DNA from: Emcibacter sp.
GTDB lineage: Bacteria; Pseudomonadota; Alphaproteobacteria; Sphingomonadales; Emcibacteraceae
Reading direction: 5' to 3'
Length of the DNA: 12,203 nucleotides
Assembly: GCA_023142175.1 (NCBI GenBank)
Contig: JAGLJX010000078.1
Span: 1-12,203 of the forward strand
Part shown: positions 7,119 to 12,203 of the stretch, piece after piece
How the letters are laid out: each line of letters begins with the position of its first letter
How positions within the stretch are numbered: position 1 is the stretch's first letter
Translations under genes and position numbers: made by a program
Notes under the pieces: generated by a model
What the model saw: the letters and a program-made list of their open reading frames with translations, nothing else
Database searches by the model: none
Told to the model about the DNA's origin: nothing

Positions 7119-8783
7119 TTAATGCTTACTGGCTCCGGAAATACCGATTCCGGTTTCCGAACGGACAAATTGTTCCTCAAACAGGGCAATTTCATTTTTC
7201 GCCCGCTTGCTTTTATCCAGCACTGAAAACAGCCAGATCGCGGCGAAGGCCAGCGGCATGGAATAAAAGGTCGGATAGACCTGTGGATAGATCGGCTCCG
7301 CATTGCCCAACACCGCCACCCAGACCCCCGGCCCCAGAATGATCAGGCCAATGGACAGCACCAGACCAACGATGCCACCCGCAACCGCCCCTGTGGTAGT
7401 CATTTTGGACCAATACATGGACATGATCAGGATCGGGAAGTTGACACTGGCAGCAACGGCCAGAGCCATCGAAGCGACAAAAGCCACATTCTGATGCTCA
7501 AAGGCGATACCCAGAACCACCGCAATGCCGCCAAGAGCAAAGGTCGCGATGCGTGAAACCTTGATTTCCTCGGCACTGCTGACCGGACCTTTTTTATAGG
7601 TTTTGGCATAAAGGTCGTGGGCGATGGTTGCCGCACCCGCCAATGTTAATCCGGCAACAACCGCAAGGATGGTCGCAAAAGCCACCGCCGACATAAAGCC
7701 CAGCATCAGATTACCGCCCATAAAGTGGGTCAGATGCAGCGCCACCATATTGCCACCACCCAAAATTTTGCCTGCTGCATCATGGTAGTCCGGATTACCC
7801 ATGACAAAAGTCACCGCGCCGTAACCGATAATAATGATCAGGATATAGAAATAACCCATCAGGGTTGTGGCGAATAAAACCGATTTGCGGGCATCTTTGG
7901 CATCCTTCACCGTGAAAAACCGCATCAGGATATGGGGCAAACCGATAATGCCGAACATCATGGTCAGGGCAATGGATATGATAGCGACCGGATCTTTCAG
8001 CCACAGTCCCGGCGCAAGAATTGCTGTGCCTTTGGGATGTATTTCAGTGGCACTGGTCAAAACCGCCTCAAGACTGAAATTAAAGCTTTTCATCACCATG
8101 AAGGCAATGAAGGTACCGCCGATCAGCAGTAAAATTGCCTTGATCAACTGCACCCATGTAGTGGCCAACATACCGCCGAAGCTCACATAACAGATCATCA
8201 GGAAACTGACTAAAATTACCGCATAGACATAATCCAGACCGAATAGAAGCTGGATCAACTTGCCCGCGCCCACCATCTGGGCAATCAGATAAAATATGAC
8301 GACCGACAGGGAACCAATGGCAGAGATAATACGAATTGGTTTTTTCTCAAGCCGGTAAGACACCACATCGATGAAGGTATAGCTGCCCAGATTACGCAAC
8401 CGCTCAGCCACCAGAAATAAAATAATCGGCCAGGCCGCCATCACACCAACCGCCAGTATCAGCGCATCAAAGCCAAAGCCATATATTGCACCGGTTATGC
8501 CAAGAAATGTAGCAGCGGACATGAAATCACCAGCGATAGCGGTGCCATTCTGCCACGGCTTGATACCGCCACCTGCGGTATAGAAATCATCCTTGGTCTT
8601 GGTCTGGCGCGCCGCCCACCATGTGATGCAGAGTGTGGCGCCGACAAAAATAAGAAACATAATGATTGCGGTAACATTAAGTGGTTGTTTCACCACCTCA
8701 CCCAGAGGCACGCCACCTGCGGCCACGGCCACATTGGAAAAACACAAACTTACCAAAATACCCAAAATAGTTTTTTTACTCAT
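7119..8783 (-). CDS. actP: Cation/acetate symporter (sodium:solute symporter family)
   Basis: This 554-residue inner-membrane transporter takes up acetate (in E. coli also glycolate) with a cation. The length is close to E. coli ActP (549). As in that protein, a cleavable-looking leader (about residues 1-22, ending AVAA-G) precedes the first true transmembrane segment at about 37-56. AGDFMSAATFLGI at 84-96 is the conserved SSS-family segment near the Na+/substrate site, and about 13 hydrophobic spans follow, with a short charged C-terminal tail. The gene overlaps yjcH by 8 bases and lacks a strong ribosome site of its own, so it is probably translated by coupling. An A7 run at codons 3-5 (ATG AGT AAA AAA ACT) is a possible slippage spot but leaves the frame intact. 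The exact carboxylate (acetate, propionate, pyruvate) cannot be told apart from sequence; acetate is favoured by the DUF485 partner. Confidence 0.92.
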   Translation of the reverse strand: MSKKTILGILVSLCFSNVAVAAGGVPLGEVVKQPLNVTAIIMFLIFVGATLCITWWAARQTKTKDDFYTAGGGIKPWQNGTAIAGDFMSAATFLGITGAIYGFGFDALILAVGVMAAWPIILFLVAERLRNLGSYTFIDVVSYRLEKKPIRIISAIGSLSVVIFYLIAQMVGAGKLIQLLFGLDYVYAVILVSFLMICYVSFGGMLATTWVQLIKAILLLIGGTFIAFMVMKSFNFSLEAVLTSATEIHPKGTAILAPGLWLKDPVAIISIALTMMFGIIGLPHILMRFFTVKDAKDARKSVLFATTLMGYFYILIIIIGYGAVTFVMGNPDYHDAAGKILGGGNMVALHLTHFMGGNLMLGFMSAVAFATILAVVAGLTLAGAATIAHDLYAKTYKKGPVSSAEEIKVSRIATFALGGIAVVLGIAFEHQNVAFVASMALAVAASVNFPILIMSMYWSKMTTTGAVAGGIVGLVLSIGLIILGPGVWVAVLGNAEPIYPQVYPTFYSMPLAFAAIWLFSVLDKSKRAKNEIALFEEQFVRSETGIGISGASKH

Positions 8784-9090
8784 GACCCAGATCTTCCAGT
8801 AATTCCGCCTTCAACTCATCAAAATTCCGATTGGACCACCAGGTATAAATCCCCGAACAGACCATGCCGCTTATTATCACCAACAGGGCGGTTAAAATGC
8901 CGTAGGTCATGCTGCTGCCCTCCCGCAAGGGGCTTGACATAAAACCCGGCGCATAGGCCATCCCCAGTACATAAAAACCGTACCCCACCACGATGATCAG
9001 GCTGAACATCCAGCTAAACCGACTGCGGTCGTGAATGAGTTGTTTAAATTTTGGATGGGCAAGGCATTTTTCTGTTACTGACTGCGACAT
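8776..9090 (-). CDS. yjcH: DUF485 small membrane protein, partner of ActP
   Basis: With the start at 9090 the product has 104 residues, the same length as E. coli YjcH. It has two transmembrane segments (about 27-48 and 63-86) and charged cytoplasmic ends; HPKFKQLIHDRSRFSW near the N terminus and the YTWWSNRNFDEL tail are typical of DUF485. The role is unknown; the family is nearly always encoded just before actP, as here. An ATG at 9141 would add 17 residues, but it has no ribosome site and would lie upstream of the likely transcription start. The ATG at 9090 has CGGGA 7 bases ahead of it, so I chose that. Confidence 0.88.
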   Translation of the reverse strand: MSQSVTEKCLAHPKFKQLIHDRSRFSWMFSLIIVVGYGFYVLGMAYAPGFMSSPLREGSSMTYGILTALLVIISGMVCSGIYTWWSNRNFDELKAELLEDLGHE

Positions 9091-9121
9091 TTGAAATCCC
9101 GATATTTTATTTTTATACGCT

Positions 9122-9149
9122 ATAATATTAAGTAGTGACATTAATTCAA
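9122..9149 (-). promoter_or_regulatory. Candidate sigma-70 promoter of yjcH-actP
   Basis: TTGAAT at 9149-9144 and TATTAT at 9127-9122 (5 of 6 to TATAAT) are separated by 16 bases. The site lies directly after the receptor-gene terminator and would give a 5' leader of about 25 bases to the ATG at 9090. The region is AT-rich, so a chance match is possible. Confidence 0.4.
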
Positions 9150-9154
9150 ATAAA

Positions 9155-9180
9155 TAAGGGGCCCCCGATGAGGCCCCTTA
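9155..9180 (-). terminator. Rho-independent terminator of the TonB-dependent receptor gene
   Basis: A perfect 9-base stem (TAAGGGGCC at 9155-9163 pairing with GGCCCCTTA at 9172-9180) encloses an 8-base loop. On the minus strand it is followed by TTTATTTG, a T-rich tail, so it ends transcripts coming from the receptor gene, whose stop is 26 bases upstream. On the plus strand the tail is AAAAG, so it is not bidirectional. Confidence 0.88.
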
Positions 9181-9206
9181 AAAAGCGTTTATTTCAAACC
9201 GTTACC

Positions 9207-11492
9207 TTAGAAACTAGCCGTAGCCGTCGCACCAAAAGTACGTGGCGCACCCCATACCCCGATTGTTCCTGGGCCGATGAAATATGAATGAGCAACATAA
9301 GCTTCATTGGTCAGGTTCTTGGCCCATGCTGAAATCTTATATTTATCATTAGATGACGTCCAGGTAATGCTGCCGCTAAGAAGGGTTTTTTCCTGATTCA
9401 GCGTTTGGTCAGCAGTGGCAAAGTCATTATGGGAATCGTCCGTATGAGACAGCTGTGCATTAAAATTCACATTACCCATGTCATCATTTAACGCGAATTC
9501 ATAATCCGCAATGATGTTATAGGAATTTGCCGGTGCCTGACGCAGAGGCAAGCCGGAGAAGTCCGCTGGCCCACTCCGCAACACAAGCAACAGATCATTT
9601 GCTTCTGTATCCAGATAGGCATAACTGCCGCTAAGGGTGAAATTATCGGTTATGGCCCAATTCAGCTCCAATTCAACACCTTTAATGTCTGCAGAACCAA
9701 TGTTTGTGGTTTGGAAAGTACCAAATTCTGATCCGGCAACCGGCCCAAAGCGCACCACTTGCAGATCGGTATAGTCCATGTAGAAAGCAACCGCGTTAAA
9801 GCGGACGGTTCCATCAGCCAAATCGCTTTTGAATCCAACCTCATAGTTTGTCACACCCTCTTTATCCACCGGATTAGTAGCTGCCGCAGCAACCCCCTGA
9901 GATCCGGCAAATCCACCGGATTTATAACCCGTAGACAAGGTAGCATATACCATCAAATTTTCATCTGGACGATATTGTAATGAGGCCATTGGTGAGAAAT
10001 CATCCCAACTCTGTTTTGCGCCTTGCCTAAAGGTTTCAGCAATAATACCAAGTGAAGAATTTCCGGACGCGCAGGGTTCAAAATTTGGAAACCCTGCCGC
10101 AGCACGGTCCACTTCATCCATGCCGCAATTCACTGCTGATGCCACATAGTCTTTTTCATCATGGGAATAGCGGGCCCCAACAAGTAATGACCATTGATCT
10201 GCAAAATCCCACTGTCCTTGCCCGTAAAAAGCATAGGAAGTGGATTTATTCTCTGTACGGGTATATTCGTTACGGACCGTTATCTGACCGGTCGCTTCTG
10301 AATTAAAGTCAATTTTGAACTGCTCTGTCCTGTCGGTTTCTTCTGTGAAGAAAAATGCCCCTACAACAAAATCATAACTGCCGCCCAATTCCGATGTCCA
10401 GCGCAATTCCTGTGAGAAGGTATCCACTTCTTCATCAATAACATCATTCACATCGGCGCCATAAACACCCGCATCAAGATCAAAACCACCACCAAGTGGC
10501 GCGCCCACGGATGGCATCGCCCATGATGTTTCAACCGTGCGGTAAGCGGTGATTGTTGTTAATGCCCCTTTATCGAAATTAATAACGCCATTCAAACTGG
10601 TTCCCTTTGATTCCCGTTTAGAAAAGCCTTCGATTGGAGATGCGGAAGTCTGTGGGCTATTTGCCCCAAGCGTTTCTGCTGTACCAACATAATCGAAATT
10701 ACCATTTACAACCGGAAAACGTCCGGCCGCCGCACGGTCATCATCCATGTAGTCTCCGGATAGAATCCATTCGCTGCCTTCCAGCGCCAGTCTCAACTGA
10801 CCACGTACTGAAACCGTGTCTTCATCATTTAGATCTATATTCAATAAAGTGTTGCGAACATAACCATCATGCTGGCGCAAACTTGCAACGACTTTGGCGG
10901 ACAGATTTTCAGTGATCGGTCCGGTGATCAGGCCCTGAACTCTGAAGATACCTTCGTTACCGCCTGTTACGGCAACTTTTGCAGCAAATTCGTCCGAAGG
11001 CTTTTGGGTGACAACAGAAATCGCGCCGCCAATAGTATTGCGGCCAAAGAGTGCCCCCTGCGGTCCTTTAAGAACCTCTACCCGTTCCAGATCGAACATA
11101 TCAAAATTGACGCCCGCGCCCCGACCAATGTAAACACCATCAAGGAACAGTGCTACGGAATTGTCCAGTCCGGCGCCATCATCAAAGGAGCCGACACCGC
11201 GCATGGAGAATAATGCCTGTCCCGGCGCAAATTCAGAATATTGCATACCCGGCACATTATTTGCGATGCCATCTGCATCATGAATATCTGCCTTGCCGAT
11301 TTGTTCCATGCCCAGCACGGCGACAGAAATAGGTACATCCTGTACATTGACTGCCCGAAATGTTGATGTGACGATAACTTCGTCCATCCGGCTATCAGCA
11401 GCATCCTCATCGGCTGCGAATGCCTGTGTCGGCGCTAGAAAGGCTAATAGGGCAACACTAGACAACATATGATTTTTGATATTGGAATTCAT
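9207..11492 (-). CDS. TonB-dependent outer-membrane receptor, complete
   Basis: This 761-residue protein imports a ligand through the outer membrane using TonB-ExbBD energy. It has a signal peptide (cleavage near AFA-A, 26/27), a TonB box DEVIVTST at 37-44, a plug domain at about 45-165 with SMRGVGS, LFLDGVYIGR, VEVLKGPQGALFGRNTIGGAI, and a beta-barrel from about 170 to the terminal Phe of the last strand. The plug signature and length place it with the iron-complex-type receptors common in sphingomonads and relatives, where ligands include siderophores but also many organic compounds; the substrate is not readable here. Cys456 and Cys474 sit in a predicted surface loop and may form a disulfide. 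The ATG has GGGAG 7 bases upstream. It ends at a strong terminator and lies 136 bases downstream of a second, related receptor gene. Confidence 0.93.
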   Translation of the reverse strand: MNSNIKNHMLSSVALLAFLAPTQAFAADEDAADSRMDEVIVTSTFRAVNVQDVPISVAVLGMEQIGKADIHDADGIANNVPGMQYSEFAPGQALFSMRGVGSFDDGAGLDNSVALFLDGVYIGRGAGVNFDMFDLERVEVLKGPQGALFGRNTIGGAISVVTQKPSDEFAAKVAVTGGNEGIFRVQGLITGPITENLSAKVVASLRQHDGYVRNTLLNIDLNDEDTVSVRGQLRLALEGSEWILSGDYMDDDRAAAGRFPVVNGNFDYVGTAETLGANSPQTSASPIEGFSKRESKGTSLNGVINFDKGALTTITAYRTVETSWAMPSVGAPLGGGFDLDAGVYGADVNDVIDEEVDTFSQELRWTSELGGSYDFVVGAFFFTEETDRTEQFKIDFNSEATGQITVRNEYTRTENKSTSYAFYGQGQWDFADQWSLLVGARYSHDEKDYVASAVNCGMDEVDRAAAGFPNFEPCASGNSSLGIIAETFRQGAKQSWDDFSPMASLQYRPDENLMVYATLSTGYKSGGFAGSQGVAAAATNPVDKEGVTNYEVGFKSDLADGTVRFNAVAFYMDYTDLQVVRFGPVAGSEFGTFQTTNIGSADIKGVELELNWAITDNFTLSGSYAYLDTEANDLLLVLRSGPADFSGLPLRQAPANSYNIIADYEFALNDDMGNVNFNAQLSHTDDSHNDFATADQTLNQEKTLLSGSITWTSSNDKYKISAWAKNLTNEAYVAHSYFIGPGTIGVWGAPRTFGATATASF

Positions 11493-11628
11493 AGTTTCAC
11501 TCCCGTTCTATATTTTGATCACTTATTTACATGCAGCTTCGTTCGTAATTTATGAGCTGCAATACCCTATTCAACGATGGGCAGGAGAAACCCCTCAGTT
11601 TTTTTTAATATTTTGTTAATTATAAAAA
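11493..11628 (-). promoter_or_regulatory. Intergenic region between the two receptor genes
   Basis: The gap holds the receptor ribosome site (GGGAG at 11504-11500) and the 7-base inverted repeat at 11532-11561. A weak promoter-like pair TTGAAT/TAAATT with a 16-base spacer lies just upstream of and inside the repeat. An A8 run (minus strand) near 11599-11606 and AT-rich sequence follow the stop of the partial receptor. No Fur-box-like 19-base palindrome is obvious. Confidence 0.35.
11532..11561. repeat. Inverted repeat upstream of the receptor gene
   Basis: TGCAGCT at 11532-11538 and AGCTGCA at 11555-11561 are exact inverted copies, 16 bases apart, centred about 54 bases before the receptor ATG. 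It could be an operator or an RNA hairpin in the leader. It has no T tail, so it is not a typical terminator. Confidence 0.4.
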
Positions 11629-12203
11629 TCAGAAATTCAGCGTTACCGTCAGGCCATAGGTGCGCGGGGTGCCAAAAAGAGCATAATCATTGCCGCCCAG
11701 AACATAGAGATGGGTGATATATTCCTTGTCCAATAAATTCTTGGCCCACAAGGTCGCTTCCCAACTATTATCGGCGCTCTCATAAGCCAGTGAGGCATCG
11801 ACAAGATCAAATCCCGGCTGAATGGTCACACTGTTATCCGGTTCGCGAAAGCTTATCCCCTGATAGCGGTAATCAGCTCTGAAGCGCAGGCGGCCATCAT
11901 AAAAAGGCCGCTCGTAATAGAGCGCCAGATACAGGGAGTGGCGCGGAGCCTGCCGCAAAGTATTACCAGTGAAATCCCGCCCTGACAGGTCATTAAACTC
12001 ATCATAAGTGGCGTCCAGATAGGCGTAGGAACCGAAAAACTCCAAGCCTTCAAACGGCTTCAGGGTGAATTCCATTTCCAGCCCCCCCAGACTGGCCGAG
12101 GCGGCATTGCTGGTCTGAAAGACACCGAAATTTCCTGTCGTCTTGAATTCCACTACCTGCAAGTCCCGATAATCAGAATGAAAAGCCACCAGATTCAGGC
12201 GCA
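11629..12203 (-). CDS. TonB-dependent outer-membrane receptor, C-terminal part; 5' end beyond the right edge
   Basis: About 191 residues of the C-terminal barrel are visible. The frame stays open to the right edge; a GTG at 12189 is an internal valine (NLVAFHSDYRDLQVVEF), not a start. It aligns well with the downstream receptor: AFxxDYxDLQVVxF, then GxFQTxN, GSYAYLD, LRQAP, WAKNL, and the ending GxPRTYGLTVTLNF with the terminal Phe needed for barrel assembly. The two are clearly related but diverged, which suggests an old duplication or separate recruitment of related genes. The ligand is unknown. No convincing intrinsic terminator follows its stop, so the two receptor genes could share transcripts, although the 136-base gap probably holds a promoter. 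Confidence 0.9.
   Translation of the reverse strand, partial: RLNLVAFHSDYRDLQVVEFKTTGNFGVFQTSNAASASLGGLEMEFTLKPFEGLEFFGSYAYLDATYDEFNDLSGRDFTGNTLRQAPRHSLYLALYYERPFYDGRLRFRADYRYQGISFREPDNSVTIQPGFDLVDASLAYESADNSWEATLWAKNLLDKEYITHLYVLGGNDYALFGTPRTYGLTVTLNF

Noticed and set aside
8771..8777. T7 run (A7 on the coding strand) at the start of actP as a programmed frameshift site
   Set aside because: The actP frame is intact from its ATG and matches the family length; the run alone is not evidence of frameshifting.
11592..11628. Poly-T/AT-rich stretch after the partial receptor as an intrinsic terminator
   Set aside because: No stable GC-rich stem precedes a T tail on the minus strand, which reads as an A run here.

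Overview
The window looks like part of an alphaproteobacterial chromosome, probably a marine or aquatic aerobic heterotroph. The evidence is the soluble NAD-linked formate dehydrogenase of the fds type, the yjcH-actP acetate-uptake pair, an O2-dependent membrane fatty acid desaturase, and iron-complex-type TonB-dependent receptors with a DEVIVTST TonB box. Overall base composition is moderate. No taxonomic marker gene is present, so the order cannot be fixed; Emcibacterales, Kordiimonadales or Sphingomonadales-like lineages are guesses. Base composition and coding style look even across the window, and I see no insertion sequence, tRNA, rRNA, CRISPR array or phage gene.

Layout from left to right. 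(1) Positions 1-997, minus strand: a membrane fatty acid desaturase with all three histidine boxes. It runs off the left edge and ends unseen. (2) Positions 1091-1633, plus strand: an exported phosphatase-like protein, divergent from the desaturase. It is the only plus-strand gene. (3) Positions 1649-2104, minus strand: an unrecognised cysteine-rich lipoprotein, convergent with the phosphatase gene. (4) Positions 2196-7045, minus strand: a tightly packed fdsG-fdsB-fdsA operon encoding the three large parts of NAD-dependent formate dehydrogenase. The genes overlap by 4 bases or abut exactly. (5) Positions 7119-9090, minus strand: yjcH-actP, an acetate/cation symporter and its small DUF485 partner, overlapping by 8 bases. 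(6) Positions 9207-11492 and 11629 to the right edge, minus strand: two related TonB-dependent outer-membrane receptors in tandem. The upstream one is cut by the window edge. A clear intrinsic terminator at 9155-9180 separates the receptor gene from yjcH-actP.

The genes suggest a cell that takes up acetate and probably other small organic acids, oxidises formate to CO2 to make NADH, and scavenges an unidentified ligand through TonB receptors. Only genes within each operon are clearly coupled; links between the blocks are inference from adjacency.

The points most worth a second look are: FdsA lacks the three cysteines of the NuoG-type His-Cys3 iron-sulfur site; the usual fdsC and fdsD genes are missing downstream; the lipoprotein beside the operon has a near-mirror cysteine pattern; and there is a sigma-54-like -24/-12 sequence just upstream of fdsG.
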